This document shows positions 1 to 10,394 of a DNA stretch of 64,000 nt, piece by piece. This DNA is from Alphaproteobacteria bacterium LSUCC0684. Lineage in GTDB: Bacteria; Pseudomonadota; Alphaproteobacteria; Puniceispirillales; UBA1172. Position 1 is the stretch's first letter. Each line of letters begins with the position of its first letter. Location: contig CP166130.1 of assembly GCA_041228335.1 (NCBI GenBank), positions 2,008,638 through 2,072,637 of the forward strand. Reading direction: 5' to 3'. Under the pieces are notes generated by a model. It saw nothing but the letters and a program-made list of their open reading frames with translations. It did no database searches and was not told the DNA's origin. The position numbers were made by a program, and so were the translations under genes.

Positions 1-525
1 CTTGCGGTTGCCGTGCTTGCCTCGGTTTTCCCGGAGATATCCAGCGCCAGCATCGCCCGTGGTCTTGCAAATGCCATCTGGCCCGGCCGGGTACAGCATC
101 TCGCCGAAGGCAGGCTTCGGTCGCTGCTGCCCGAAGGGTGTCAGCTCTGGCTTGACGGAGCACATAACGCCCATGGCGCAAGAGCGCTGGCCACCACTTT
201 AGGCACGATTTCCGATGCGCCATGGATCCTGGTGACCGGCGCCCTCAACACAAGGCCGCCACGTGACTTTCTCGATCAGCTCAAACCATCGATCATGAGC
301 GCAATAACCCTGACTATTCCGGGGCAGGAAGCCAGCCTCAATGCCATCACCATGGCCGAAGCGGCAAGAGACTGCGGGATCAGGGCTGTGACCGCCACCA
401 GTATTGAAGATGCTTTGGAAAAGGCTGCAACTATCAGGGGCGACAGCCGCAGCCATATCGTGATTGCAGGCTCGCTTTACCTCGCCGGGCATGTGCTTGA
501 TGTCAATGAAACGCCACCCCGATAG
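1..525 (+). CDS. folC: Folylpolyglutamate/dihydrofolate synthase, C-terminal part (cut by window edge)
   Basis: The frame is open from base 1 and ends at a TAG, so only the last 174 residues or so are present. The piece is the C-terminal Mur-ligase-type domain: it contains the LDGAHNAHGARAL motif typical of FolC, followed by an alpha/beta domain ending in IVIAGSLYLAGHVL. FolC adds glutamates to dihydropteroate/folate in the cytoplasm. It converges on trxA, which ends 9 bases away. The N-terminal ATP-binding part lies outside the window, so completeness cannot be judged. Confidence 0.9.
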   Translation, partial: LAVAVLASVFPEISSASIARGLANAIWPGRVQHLAEGRLRSLLPEGCQLWLDGAHNAHGARALATTLGTISDAPWILVTGALNTRPPRDFLDQLKPSIMSAITLTIPGQEASLNAITMAEAARDCGIRAVTATSIEDALEKAATIRGDSRSHIVIAGSLYLAGHVLDVNETPPR

Positions 526-534
526 GGTCTGCGC

Positions 535-855
535 TCAAATCGATTCTTCAACCCATTCGCTGAGTTTGCTTTTCGGCAATGCACCGATTTTTTCGGCTTT
601 CACCTGACCATTTTCAAAAATAAGCAACGTGGGAATGCCGCGAACCCCGTATTGCTGAGGGGTTATCGGGTTTTCATCAATATTGAGTTTGACGATTTTG
701 ACCTTATCCGGCATCTCATCGGCGATTTCTTCCAGCGCCGGGCCGATAGCCTTGCAGGGACCGCACCATTCGGCCCAGAAATCAACCAGGACCGGCTTAT
801 CGGACTGGAGCACATCGGCATCGAAATCAGCATCGGTGGTTTTGGTTGTGGGCAT
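535..855 (-). CDS. trxA: Thioredoxin
   Basis: A 106-residue cytoplasmic thioredoxin, of normal length, that reduces protein disulfides. The active site WCGPCK places the redox cysteines at residues 31 and 34, and the cis-proline motif GIPTLLIF follows. The start at 855 is chosen because a GGAGAAG ribosome site sits just upstream; the frame is open further upstream but would add a non-thioredoxin tail. It lies 57 bases downstream of addA on the same strand, an arrangement common in Alphaproteobacteria, and converges with folC. Confidence 0.96.
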   Translation of the reverse strand: MPTTKTTDADFDADVLQSDKPVLVDFWAEWCGPCKAIGPALEEIADEMPDKVKIVKLNIDENPITPQQYGVRGIPTLLIFENGQVKAEKIGALPKSKLSEWVEESI

Positions 856-912
856 GGCACTTCTCCAAAAAATTTGAATCTCATAATAATGTAAGAACTG
901 CCCTCTCAAGCG

Positions 913-3900
913 TCAAGAACCTTGGCAAACACCCTCAAGAGCTTCGGCAAGATCTCCGGGATCACACCACCTGATCGAACCATCTTCGGTAAAGACAAGG
1001 CCAGCCCGGATATCGTGCCCCGGCCAGATCTGGCCGAGAAGATTTGCATATAAGCCCATCTGGGAAAGAAAATGCGGTGGCAGTTTTTCTTCAGGTGGCT
1101 GGCCTGTCTTGAAATCCACCAGCGTGACGGTCTTCTCGGTAATTCTGAGCCGGTCGATAATTCCGGTGACCACTCGCGTTCCGACCAGACCAGAGACCGG
1201 CACTTCGGCGCGGGCATCGGGATGAAATATATCTGCAAGTGCCGGATCTGCCATCACGCGCTCCGCATCAGCAAGCGCTTTTTCCACATCGGCCGGAGAC
1301 AGCATATCTGAAGTCATCACCTCAAGAATGCGCGCAACAGCCCTGTCCCGGGCTTCGCCCTCATGGCGTGGTAGCAGCTCGAGCAGCCGATGGACAAGAC
1401 TCCCGCGCAGCATGGCACGCCGGCGGCTCTCACCCGTCGGGGAAGAGGCCTGTTCCGGAGCAAAATAGGAGGAAGGAGAAAGCGGCCTTGGCGGTGTTTC
1501 TTCAGGAGGCGCCATCGCATCAATCCATTCAGGCTCATGCACAAGTTGAGGCTCGGTGACCACCACATCCTTTTCCGGCACCTGCTCTTCTTGGGATGAG
1601 GTGAGCGTCACGCCGGAAAGCCCGGCTTCGATACAAGGCCCCGGTTTCAACTCGCTCATCGCCGCGGCAATTTTCTCATACCAGCTACCCTCCATCATCC
1701 GGCGAGATTTCGCTTCATATCCCGCGATAAGAAGACCATCTTCGGCCCGGGTCAGGGCAACATAAAGAAGCCTGTTTTCTTCTTCCTCCGCCTTCTGTTT
1801 CTTGGCCTCGATGGCAGCCTCGATGATCGAAGAAAGGCGTCCTGTTCTCGCCGGAAGCACGGGGAAATCCACCCCCTCATGCGATATGGTGACGATCTGG
1901 CCCGCGATGTGGCGATCACGCAGCGTATCGGGCAGAACGATCACCGGCGCCTCAAGACCTTTGGCGCCATGAATGGTCATCATCCGGATTTCATTGCTGC
2001 CCCTTGTCAGGCTTTCGCGGCTGACTTCATCATCGGTGGTTTCCATGGTTTCAATAAACCCAAGCAGGCTTGGCGAATGGAGCTTTTCATGCTGGCGGGC
2101 GGCATCGAGAAACTCGGCCAGCACATCCATGACATGCGCCCCGAGCCGAGTTGCAAATGCCTTGCGGGTATCCTTGTCGAGAACAGCCCGGTAAAACTCA
2201 TAGGGGCGAAAAGACTCCGCTTTTCCCATGAGCGCGAGCAGTTTTTCATGGGCGGCGTCAAACTCCTCATTCTCTTGTGCGAGAGCCGCAAGGCGCTGGA
2301 ACAGTCGGGCCTCTCCCCGATCATGGGCAAGCCTGAAAATATGCTCTTCCCCAAGGCCGAACACCGGCGATTTCAGCACCGCCGCAAGGGTAAGATCATC
2401 TTCAGGCAGCAACATCACCCGCCCAAGCGCAATCAGATCCATTACCGCGATATCATCCCTCAGCCTTACCCTGTCCGCGCCTGCCATCGGCAGGCCGGCA
2501 AGACGGATCTCCCGGTCAAGGATCTGGGCAAATCCCCTGCGCTTGCGAACAAGGATGAGGATATCTTCTGGCCGCATCATCCGGCCTCTTGCGGGCAGAA
2601 ACCTCTTGCCGATCCAGGATTTGAGCACCTCGACAATCTGCCTTGCCATGACAAGTTCAGGCGGAGAATTCCCCGCCTCTTCATCCGAAGTCACCGGATC
2701 AAGCAAGGTGACAAACCCGCTTTCCCCAATCCGGCTGATCCCGTGACGGGCTGCCTGCCCAAGCCCGGGTAATCCTGGTTGGCGCGCGGCATCCTCACCA
2801 CTATTGTCTTCATGAGCAGGGAGAGTTGATGCCCCGATCACCTGATCAACCAGCTGGAGAACCGGGCCCGCACTTCTAAAAGAGGTATCAAGATCGACCC
2901 GGCGGAAAGGTTTACGCGCCTGCGCCGCGCGGCCTTGAAAGGTCACTTCCTGATCATGGAAAAGATCTGGCTCGGCCCCCTGGAAACTGTAGATGGACTG
3001 TTTGTAATCCCCCACCGAAAAAAGGCTGCGGCCTGGCTGGTCTTTCGGGATATCTTCGTCGCCGGTAAAGAACTCTGCCGCCAGCCGGGACAGGATGCGC
3101 CACTGGCTTGGACTAGTATCCTGCGCTTCGTCGATCAGAATATGGGAGATGCCCTCATCAAGCTTGTACCTTACCCAGGCCGCACCGCCATCGGCTTCCA
3201 GCAGCCGCACCGTATCGGTGATCAGGTCGTTGTAATCCATCAGCCCGGCATGGAGTTTTCGCTTCCGATACCCGCGTGACATAGCCTCGGCCACAAGAAG
3301 GAGCGGGAAACTGCGCTCTGCTGTCTGAATGGCATTGATCCGGCTGAAAACATCCACAAGACGGTGAGCTTCCCTTTCAGCAAACAGAACCGCATCGGCA
3401 AAGGCATTCCTGACCGCCTTGGTCGCTTGATTTTTAAGTGGCAAGAAATCTGTTTTGGTGAGGAAAAACATCGAAATATCTTCGAAAGCCGCTTCACGTG
3501 CCTCATCATCCATTTCCATCCATGCCCTGAGCCTGCCTGCTTTTTCTTTCTCCTTATCTGTTCCCGTCTCAAGAGCGGCGGCAAAATATTGAAGCTGCTC
3601 TTTTCGACCTCTCCCCAGTTTGGTGATTTCCTGCCGCAGCTCATCTATTGCTTTTGCGGGATCATCGGCGGCCTCAGGCACTTCAAGGGCCACGAAAAGC
3701 CCGCGCTTTATTCGGACCGGGTCACGCGCCAGTACCTCCATGAATTCAGCATATTCAAAAATGTCTTTGGTCAGTGACATCATCTGGTCCTGCCCGATGT
3801 CTTCGGCAAGCCGTGCCAGTGCCGCCGTGATCACCGGGTCTGCCGAACGCATCACCTCATCCGCGACTTCCATGCGCAGGGTTTTGGTTTGGTTGGTTGT

Positions 3901-4368
3901 CGCCAGATCGAAATACGGCTGGATGCCTGCCTCGATCGGGAACCGCCGCAGGACCGACTGGGCAAAGGCATGCACGGTTTCAATCCGGAGACCGACAGGA
4001 TCGTCAAGCAGAAGGGTGAAGAGCTGGCGGGCCCGGGCAATCTCTTTCTGGGAGGGACGCTCAACCCCGACAAGACGAATAGAATCGGTAAGCTCGCTTT
4101 CCGGGACAACGGCCCATTTTGACAATCGCTCATAAAGGCGGTTGCGCATTTCCGCCGCCGCCGCCCGGGTATAGGTTACCGCCAGAATGTCCGCTGCCCG
4201 CGCGCCGCCAAGAAGAAGACGCAAAATCCGGTTGGTGAGCACCCGTGTCTTGCCAGTTCCGGCATTGGCGGAAACCCAGACCGAGGACATCGGGTCTGCC
4301 GCCGCATGCTGGGCTGCGGTTGCCGAGGCGATCACCTCTTGCCTTAATGAACGCAGGTCCTTTGTCAC
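913..4368 (-). CDS. addA: Double-strand break repair helicase/nuclease AddA
   Basis: A 1151-residue UvrD/Rep-type helicase, the AddA subunit of the AddAB complex that resects double-strand breaks for RecA. Visible motifs in order are the Walker A segment SANAGTGKT near residues 33-41, the DEAQDT Walker B motif, motif V (MMTIHGAKGLEAPV), motif VI (LLYVALTRAEDGLL) and a C-terminal PD-(D/E)XK nuclease with GIIDRL and VDFKTG. The start is a GTG whose GTGA overlaps the addB stop codon, indicating translational coupling. Length and motif set are those of a complete alphaproteobacterial AddA. Confidence 0.95.
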   Translation of the reverse strand: MTKDLRSLRQEVIASATAAQHAAADPMSSVWVSANAGTGKTRVLTNRILRLLLGGARAADILAVTYTRAAAAEMRNRLYERLSKWAVVPESELTDSIRLVGVERPSQKEIARARQLFTLLLDDPVGLRIETVHAFAQSVLRRFPIEAGIQPYFDLATTNQTKTLRMEVADEVMRSADPVITAALARLAEDIGQDQMMSLTKDIFEYAEFMEVLARDPVRIKRGLFVALEVPEAADDPAKAIDELRQEITKLGRGRKEQLQYFAAALETGTDKEKEKAGRLRAWMEMDDEAREAAFEDISMFFLTKTDFLPLKNQATKAVRNAFADAVLFAEREAHRLVDVFSRINAIQTAERSFPLLLVAEAMSRGYRKRKLHAGLMDYNDLITDTVRLLEADGGAAWVRYKLDEGISHILIDEAQDTSPSQWRILSRLAAEFFTGDEDIPKDQPGRSLFSVGDYKQSIYSFQGAEPDLFHDQEVTFQGRAAQARKPFRRVDLDTSFRSAGPVLQLVDQVIGASTLPAHEDNSGEDAARQPGLPGLGQAARHGISRIGESGFVTLLDPVTSDEEAGNSPPELVMARQIVEVLKSWIGKRFLPARGRMMRPEDILILVRKRRGFAQILDREIRLAGLPMAGADRVRLRDDIAVMDLIALGRVMLLPEDDLTLAAVLKSPVFGLGEEHIFRLAHDRGEARLFQRLAALAQENEEFDAAHEKLLALMGKAESFRPYEFYRAVLDKDTRKAFATRLGAHVMDVLAEFLDAARQHEKLHSPSLLGFIETMETTDDEVSRESLTRGSNEIRMMTIHGAKGLEAPVIVLPDTLRDRHIAGQIVTISHEGVDFPVLPARTGRLSSIIEAAIEAKKQKAEEEENRLLYVALTRAEDGLLIAGYEAKSRRMMEGSWYEKIAAAMSELKPGPCIEAGLSGVTLTSSQEEQVPEKDVVVTEPQLVHEPEWIDAMAPPEETPPRPLSPSSYFAPEQASSPTGESRRRAMLRGSLVHRLLELLPRHEGEARDRAVARILEVMTSDMLSPADVEKALADAERVMADPALADIFHPDARAEVPVSGLVGTRVVTGIIDRLRITEKTVTLVDFKTGQPPEEKLPPHFLSQMGLYANLLGQIWPGHDIRAGLVFTEDGSIRWCDPGDLAEALEGVCQGS

Positions 4369-7352
4369 CGGTCATCTCCTTCCCCGGGGCTCGCGTCACT
4401 ATCCGGACTCAGCCGCGACCATTCACGCACCCGCGCCAGATGCTTGTACGGGCTGTAGGGGTTGGCCTGGCCCGGATCCGGCTCCGAGAGATACGGCTCC
4501 TCATCAAGGGCAAAGCGCCGCACCAGATCGGTGATATGCTCTTCGGCGCGGGTGATCCAGTCATCTTCCGGGGTGACATCAATGATCTTCCCGCGATCGC
4601 TTCGCCGCCCCTTGAGCTGCCAGTATTCGATACGCTCAACCAGACAGGGAGCAGGAATTTCAGGAAACCCTCCACGGGCGGCAATAACCGCCTCAACCGG
4701 AAGCTGCAGTGCCTGATTGCGGGCAACATTGCTTCGGCTGGGGATACTTCCCGTCTTGTAGTCAATCACCACCAGACGATTATCGGCGAGGAGATCAAGC
4801 CGGTCCGCCTTGGCGGTCAGTATGATCTCCCCATCCGGGAGGGTGATTCTGATCTCCCCCCGCCTTTCGGCAAAGCTCCGTTGTCGCATTTCCGGTGCTG
4901 TTATTTCCTGTTCGATCCACCACGCGGCAATGTTTCTGAACTGGGAGAACCAGAAGGTCTTCACCCATGGATCACCGCGATAGGCCTTGAACGCTTCTTC
5001 GCCAATAGAGATCAGGCGATCATACGAATCAGCGGGAAATCTGCCCTTGCCAAACTGGTCGATGAAAACTTTCAGCGCTTCATGAACGAGATTGCCCCGA
5101 TCTGCCACCGTCGGCAGTTGGTCGAGCGGATCCAGTGGCTTCAACCTGAGTATCCGTTTAGCATAGATGGCGTAGGGATCACGCTGGAGCATATCAATCT
5201 CGGTGGCGGAATACTGCCTTGGCCGCAACGCAGCAGAGACCCGCGGGGCAGGACACGTATAGGGGCGGAGCGGGCCGGATTGAACATGCAGGCGCCGCAC
5301 AATCTCCCGATAGGCTGGCGGTTCCGGCCAGTTGAGTCCTGCCACATCCAGCACCGCCTCAAGCCGTCGCAACCAGCGTGAAACTTCAGTCGGGCTGCCG
5401 TCTTCGCGTTCAGCGCGGGTGATAAGAACCTCAGGTCTGGCCAGCGCCATCATCACATCATGGGCGGCAAGACCTATCCGCCAGGTTGCCGGCGGCAGAC
5501 CAAACGATGCTCGCATGGCATTGCTCATCCATGGGTCGGGCGGGGGATGGGACGGGAACGTGCCCTCGTTCATCCCGCCCAGTATCACCAGGTCCGCGGT
5601 CTGCATCCGGGCTTCCACGGCTCCAAGGATCGAAAGCCTCGGATGGCCCACCTCTTCGGGATAGACTGTCTCTCCGGCCATCAGTTGGGTGAGCACCGAC
5701 GGCAGATCCTCCGGCGTAAGATTTGTCTTATCACCGCTCACCGTGAGCCGATGCAGAAACCGTGCAAGCCTGACCCCCGCCTGCCCCTGCCAGGGACGAA
5801 GCGGCTCATCCGGGTCGGCCGCGAGCAACTCCGCTGCCTGCCCAAGCGCATCCGTCAGGCGAGATAGCGGCACCTCAACACCAAGGGTGAATTTTGACAG
5901 GGGCTTGAGCGGCGTGATCAGCGCCTCCTCAACAAATCTCCCAAGGTCAGGGCTGACCCGCCCTGCTGCTTCGGCAATACCTTTAAGCCCTCCCGGGATC
6001 CGCTGGCCGCGAAGCACCAGTAATTCGAGCTGCCGCAGGCGCTGGCGAAACTTCACCCGCCCAAGACCGGCCGATGCCAGCCGATGAAACCCCATGGCCA
6101 GAAGTGCCGATGGAGCAAATCCCCCGGTCCAGGCCTCGGCAATCAGCCGCAGAAACTGCGCCTCGTTGGTATCGCCAAGTTTAATGCCTGCGCTGTCGCT
6201 GATGTGAATATTCCAGCGCACCAGCTCCCCTGAAACCATCCGCGCCAACGCACGGTCCGCCGTAATGAGGGTTGCGGTCCGGCCCGGGGTTTCAAGCACC
6301 TCACGCATGGCCAGCGCAATAACCTCGGCTTCCTCGCGCCGATCATAGCAGTCAATCCGGCTGAGCCCCTCAAGACTTGCCACCCCGATCTTGCGGTTGA
6401 GCGGGATTTTCCGCCACGCACCTGCCTGTTCGGCGGGCCGCATCGCTTCACGCAGGAGTACCTGCCGCGCCTTCCGGGCTGAACCTCGATCATCTCCGGT
6501 GGGTTTAGGCCATCTCAGCACCTTTCCCCGGTCAACCCCGAGAGTGCTGAGAAGCCGGGCCAGAGGATATTGCGGATGGCAGATGGTGGTTTCATCCTCG
6601 CCCAGAAGCGCCTGCCAGTCTTCTTCCGGCATGTCCATATCAAGGCCGGGCAGCACGACATGCCCGCGCTCAAGCTCCAGCACCGCACGCATCAGCTCCT
6701 GGGTAGCCGGGATAGACCCGGTGGAGCCCGCGATGATCACCAGGCCGGGTGGTGCTTTTTTCCGCCAGGCCTCAGCCCGGGCGAGAATGGCGGCGTTGCG
6801 CCAGGCAGCAGGGTCACTTCGGTTGAGCTGTTCGAGTTTGAGCGGCCAGTATTCGGTCACAATCCGGAGCACCGCAAGAACTCGCTGCCAGTGGGAGGCG
6901 TATTCATCTTCGGCAAGGGTGTTCAGCCGGTCAAAGGAACATCCCGCTGTCTGTGCCTGATCAAGGAATTCCCCCAGTGCCCGTGCCAGCGCCATGTGAT
7001 CTGCCAGCGCAAGATCTCCTTTCGGGATAAGTCGTGCCAGATGAAGCTGGCGTTCCAGCGGGTCGATCACCGGCGGCAGGTCATCCCGGTCCCAGCCGGA
7101 GATGATCAGTTCTTCGGCATCCGTATCCACATCACCGATCGGCATCAGCCTAGGTAGCAGCATGGCTTTTCCTGATGCCTGGCGCAGGAACGCTCCCCGG
7201 ACTGCATTGGCAAGCCGGCGATTGGGCAACAGGATAAAACTGTCCGCAAGATCTTCCGGGCCTTTGGCGAGTTCCAGCACCCCGCGCACCAGATCATCGG
7301 CAAAGGGTTCACCAGCCTCGATATTATGAATGAATCCCGGTTGTGAGGTCAT
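4365..7352 (-). CDS. addB: Double-strand break repair protein AddB
   Basis: A 995-residue partner of AddA. The N-terminal half resembles a degenerate helicase (FILLPNRRLANAVRGAFL near the start, then LVIIAGSTGSIPATQELM). The C-terminus carries a nuclease domain with GNLVHEALKVFI, ADRLDLL and VIDYKTGSIP. I see no iron-sulfur cysteine pattern like that of Bacillus AddB. It overlaps addA by four bases. In several related alphaproteobacteria I would expect a sugar kinase (amgK) and nucleotidyltransferase (murU) between tsaE and addB; here only a 116-base gap with no gene separates them. Confidence 0.93.
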   Translation of the reverse strand: MTSQPGFIHNIEAGEPFADDLVRGVLELAKGPEDLADSFILLPNRRLANAVRGAFLRQASGKAMLLPRLMPIGDVDTDAEELIISGWDRDDLPPVIDPLERQLHLARLIPKGDLALADHMALARALGEFLDQAQTAGCSFDRLNTLAEDEYASHWQRVLAVLRIVTEYWPLKLEQLNRSDPAAWRNAAILARAEAWRKKAPPGLVIIAGSTGSIPATQELMRAVLELERGHVVLPGLDMDMPEEDWQALLGEDETTICHPQYPLARLLSTLGVDRGKVLRWPKPTGDDRGSARKARQVLLREAMRPAEQAGAWRKIPLNRKIGVASLEGLSRIDCYDRREEAEVIALAMREVLETPGRTATLITADRALARMVSGELVRWNIHISDSAGIKLGDTNEAQFLRLIAEAWTGGFAPSALLAMGFHRLASAGLGRVKFRQRLRQLELLVLRGQRIPGGLKGIAEAAGRVSPDLGRFVEEALITPLKPLSKFTLGVEVPLSRLTDALGQAAELLAADPDEPLRPWQGQAGVRLARFLHRLTVSGDKTNLTPEDLPSVLTQLMAGETVYPEEVGHPRLSILGAVEARMQTADLVILGGMNEGTFPSHPPPDPWMSNAMRASFGLPPATWRIGLAAHDVMMALARPEVLITRAEREDGSPTEVSRWLRRLEAVLDVAGLNWPEPPAYREIVRRLHVQSGPLRPYTCPAPRVSAALRPRQYSATEIDMLQRDPYAIYAKRILRLKPLDPLDQLPTVADRGNLVHEALKVFIDQFGKGRFPADSYDRLISIGEEAFKAYRGDPWVKTFWFSQFRNIAAWWIEQEITAPEMRQRSFAERRGEIRITLPDGEIILTAKADRLDLLADNRLVVIDYKTGSIPSRSNVARNQALQLPVEAVIAARGGFPEIPAPCLVERIEYWQLKGRRSDRGKIIDVTPEDDWITRAEEHITDLVRRFALDEEPYLSEPDPGQANPYSPYKHLARVREWSRLSPDSDASPGEGDDR

Positions 7353-7468
7353 CGTTCCAGTCTAGGGAATTTTACCTGGATTGCCATCGCTTATCGCTGC
7401 ATCCATGGTGATCAATCCTGCATATGGAAAGCCCGTGCTGAACGGCAACCTGTCCGAAAGGACAGGGT

Positions 7469-8011
7469 TTACATCAAACCTGCAGCAACAAGTTTTTCCC
7501 GCCATCTTGATGCGTGTTCCGCCCCGGCAAGGAAACTCACCTGCCGGATCGCCGGTGCCGATGGACCCTCCGCCTCTTCCATCAAGATTGTCAACGCATC
7601 GCCAGGCAGATATCCGGCAATCTTCTCCGGCCATTCGATCAGGGCGATGTGGCGCCCTTCAATCTCTTGAAAACCCAGTTCAAGGATTTCATCCGGGGTT
7701 TCAAGCCGCCAGCAGTCCATGTGCCAGATCTCTGTTTCCCTGTCCCCATCCTTGGCAAAGGGATAGGTCTGCACCAGCGTGAAGGTCGGGCTCGGGATAT
7801 CATCGGTATCAATCCCGAAACGGGCGAGGGCGGCCCGGATCATCCCGCGGGCGAAGGTGGATTTGCCCGCGCCGAGATCACCTTTAAGAGCAAGAATATC
7901 CCCTGGCTCAAGATGCGGGATCAGCGCTTCCCCGATAGCCATCGTGGCCTCGGGGCTTTCGCTCCTCAAGGCGGCGATCTTGTTCAGGTCATCCGCCATG
8001 CTGACCGGCAC
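7469..8011 (-). CDS. tsaE: tRNA threonylcarbamoyladenosine biosynthesis ATPase TsaE
   Basis: A small P-loop ATPase that drives the TsaBD complex in making t6A37 on ANN-decoding tRNAs. It shows Walker A GDLGAGKSTFARGM, the SPTFTLVQTY segment and the Walker B-like WHMDCWRL...IEWPEK. The frame starts with a GTG at 8011 that overlaps the ahcY stop (TAGTG), which suggests coupling. An internal ATG at 7999 is the alternative; neither has a strong ribosome site. About 180 residues, slightly longer than many TsaE proteins because of a C-terminal extension. Confidence 0.93.
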   Translation of the reverse strand: MPVSMADDLNKIAALRSESPEATMAIGEALIPHLEPGDILALKGDLGAGKSTFARGMIRAALARFGIDTDDIPSPTFTLVQTYPFAKDGDRETEIWHMDCWRLETPDEILELGFQEIEGRHIALIEWPEKIAGYLPGDALTILMEEAEGPSAPAIRQVSFLAGAEHASRWREKLVAAGLM

Positions 8012-9405
8012 TAGTAGCGATACTGATCGGACTTGAAGGGCCCCTGGGCGCTGACGCCGATATACCCGGCCTGGGAATCCGTGAGTTTGGTCAGTTTTGC
8101 GCCAACTTTCTCAAGATGGAGCATGGCCACTTTCTCATCAAGATGGCGTGGCAGGGTATAGACCTTGTTCTCATAGGAGGACGCCCGTTCCCAGAGTTCG
8201 ATCTGCGCCAGCACCTGATTGGTAAACGAAGCCGACATCACAAAGGATGGATGCCCGGTGGCACAGCCGAGATTCACCAGCCGGCCCTTGGCCAGAAGGA
8301 TGATCTTCTTGCCATCGGGGAATTCCACTTCATCAACCTGCGGCTTGACCTCACTCCAGCCGAAATTGGCGAGGGCTTCAACCTGAATTTCGTTGTCGAA
8401 ATGACCGATATTGCAGACGATGGCACGATCTTTCATGGCCCGCATATGATCAATGGTCACGACATCCTGGTTGCCGGTCGCGGTCACGAAAATATCAGCT
8501 TTAGCCGCCGCTTCTTCCATGGTGACAACTTCATAGCCTTCCATGGCTGCCTGCAGCGCACAGATCGGGTCAATTTCCGTCACCATCACCCGGGCGCCGC
8601 CCTGGCGGAGCGACGCGGCCGAGCCCTTGCCCACATCACCATAACCGCAGACCACGGCAACCTTGCCCGCCAGCATCACGTCGGTGGCACGGCGAATCCC
8701 GTCAACAAGGGATTCACGGCAGCCATAGAGGTTGTCGAACTTGGACTTGGTCACGCTGTCATTGACATTGATTGCCGGAAAAGGAAGGGCACCCTTTTCA
8801 GCCAGTTGATACAGCCTGAGAACACCGGTGGTGGTTTCTTCCGACACGCCGCGAATGGCATCGCGCTGGGCGGTGAACCAGCCCGGGCTTGTCGCCAGTC
8901 TTTTTTCCAGTTGGGCCTTGAGATATCTTTCTTCTTCCGAAGCAGGGTTTTCCAGAACCTTTTCGCCAGCTTCGGCCCGTGCCCCAAGCAGAATATACAT
9001 GGTCGCATCGCCGCCATCATCGAGGATCATGTTGGCGGGCTTGCCATCGGCCCAGTCAAAGATCTTGTCAACAAAATCCCAGTATTCTTCCAGCGTCTCA
9101 CCTTTATGGGCAAAGACCGGAATGCCAGCTGCCGCAATAGCGGCCGCCGCCTGATCCTGGGTTGAAAAGATATTGCATGATGACCAGCGGATATCGGCAC
9201 CGAGATCAGCAAGAGTTTCGATCAGGACAGCTGTCTGGATGGTCATATGCAGGCATCCCGCAATGCGCGCGCCAGCCAGAGGCTTGCTGCCAGCATATTC
9301 ATCACGCAATGCCATGAGACCGGGCATTTCACCTTCGGCAATGGCAATTTCCTTACGCCCCCAGTCAGCCAGGGTAATGTCAGCAATCTGATAATCTTGT
9401 GTCAT
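8011..9405 (-). CDS. ahcY: Adenosylhomocysteinase (S-adenosyl-L-homocysteine hydrolase)
   Basis: 464 residues, full length for the bacterial enzyme that reversibly splits S-adenosylhomocysteine to homocysteine and adenosine, clearing the by-product of methyltransferases. The NAD-binding motif [20 protein letters not shown], the DDGGD motif and the C-terminal KSDQYRY ending typical of the family are present. It is co-directional with rapZ (66 bases upstream) and overlaps tsaE. A high methyl-transfer load fits an organism using choline, creatine and DMSP. Confidence 0.97.
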   Translation of the reverse strand: MTQDYQIADITLADWGRKEIAIAEGEMPGLMALRDEYAGSKPLAGARIAGCLHMTIQTAVLIETLADLGADIRWSSCNIFSTQDQAAAAIAAAGIPVFAHKGETLEEYWDFVDKIFDWADGKPANMILDDGGDATMYILLGARAEAGEKVLENPASEEERYLKAQLEKRLATSPGWFTAQRDAIRGVSEETTTGVLRLYQLAEKGALPFPAINVNDSVTKSKFDNLYGCRESLVDGIRRATDVMLAGKVAVVCGYGDVGKGSAASLRQGGARVMVTEIDPICALQAAMEGYEVVTMEEAAAKADIFVTATGNQDVVTIDHMRAMKDRAIVCNIGHFDNEIQVEALANFGWSEVKPQVDEVEFPDGKKIILLAKGRLVNLGCATGHPSFVMSASFTNQVLAQIELWERASSYENKVYTLPRHLDEKVAMLHLEKVGAKLTKLTDSQAGYIGVSAQGPFKSDQYRY

Positions 9406-9470
9406 GCACTAATCCTCATTTCAAATCGATAATTTTGATACCAGAACCCGAAGTCCATTGCAACGGAGGA

Positions 9471-10370
9471 TCAGATCTCAAGATGGTTGAGACGGATGGA
9501 ATATCCCCTATTTTTGAGCGCCTCTGACAATGTCAGGGCAGCAAAGACAGATCGGTGTCTGCCACCAGTGCATCCGGTTGCAAGAACAAATCTTGGCCGC
9601 CCTTCCTGATGATATCGGGGCAGGGTCTCTTCAAGCATGGCAACCGCTGCATCGATGAACGGGCGGAACGCCGGATCTTTTTCGATGAAGGCCTGAACCG
9701 CGCTGTCCTCGCCGGTCAGTTCAGCCATACCCTCTTCCCAATGCGGGTTTTTGAGAAACCTCATATCAAGAACCATATCCGCATCCTGTGGCACGCCCCG
9801 ACGGTAGGAGAAACTTTGCACGGTCACCGACAGCACATCGTGGGAAATGATACCAAGTTTGTCGAGGAGTGTTTTACGGAAATCCGACGGCGATGAGCGG
9901 GTCGTATCAATGAATACATCCGCCAGTTTTTCAAGTGATTCCATATCCTTTCGGTCCTGCCGGATCGCATCGGAAAGGCTGAACCCCGGATATCGGGGCG
10001 CCAGCGGATGCGGCCTGCGTGTCGCGTTGTACCGGCGGTAGAGTTCGTTATCCTCCGCCGTAAGGTAAACAAGACTGACTTTCGGGCCAAGACGACGGCG
10101 GAGATCTTCGAGCAGACCGGCAAGCCCGGCCACATCAAAGCCCGACGTGCGACCGTCAATTGAAACCGCCACTTTCTTGCCGGCTGTTTCCACCTCAACA
10201 CTGATCAGGTGATCCATCAGGGCAAGCGGCAGATTGTCCACGGCAAGAAAGCCCACATCCTCAAGCACGGTCAGTGCCGTGGAATAGCCTGATCCGGCCA
10301 GGCCGGAGATCAGCACAAGCCTTCGCATGTCAGGGGGAACTTCGGCCTCCCATTCCATATCGCTTTTCAT
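9471..10370 (-). CDS. rapZ: RapZ/YvcJ-family nucleotide-binding protein, Walker A lysine replaced
   Basis: A 299-residue RapZ homologue. In enterobacteria RapZ binds small RNAs and RNase E to control glmS; in other phyla the family hydrolyses GTP/ATP. The C-terminal signature CTGGRHRSVFAA is intact. The N-terminal P-loop reads GLAGSGYS (residues 23-30), so residue 29 is Tyr (TAT) where the family normally has Lys, and occasionally Arg; nucleotide binding may be weakened. The start at 10370 has an AGGT-type ribosome site; Met15 would be the alternative. It sits between chvG and ahcY, but hprK and the PTS genes often found here are absent. Confidence 0.9.
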   Translation of the reverse strand: MKSDMEWEAEVPPDMRRLVLISGLAGSGYSTALTVLEDVGFLAVDNLPLALMDHLISVEVETAGKKVAVSIDGRTSGFDVAGLAGLLEDLRRRLGPKVSLVYLTAEDNELYRRYNATRRPHPLAPRYPGFSLSDAIRQDRKDMESLEKLADVFIDTTRSSPSDFRKTLLDKLGIISHDVLSVTVQSFSYRRGVPQDADMVLDMRFLKNPHWEEGMAELTGEDSAVQAFIEKDPAFRPFIDAAVAMLEETLPRYHQEGRPRFVLATGCTGGRHRSVFAALTLSEALKNRGYSIRLNHLEI

Positions 10371-10394
10371 GGGTCATACCTCGCAGACCATGGA

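Noticed and set aside
9406-9470. Possible SAH- or SAM-type riboswitch before ahcY
   Set aside because: The gap is only 65 bases and I could not draw a matching conserved core or pseudoknot.
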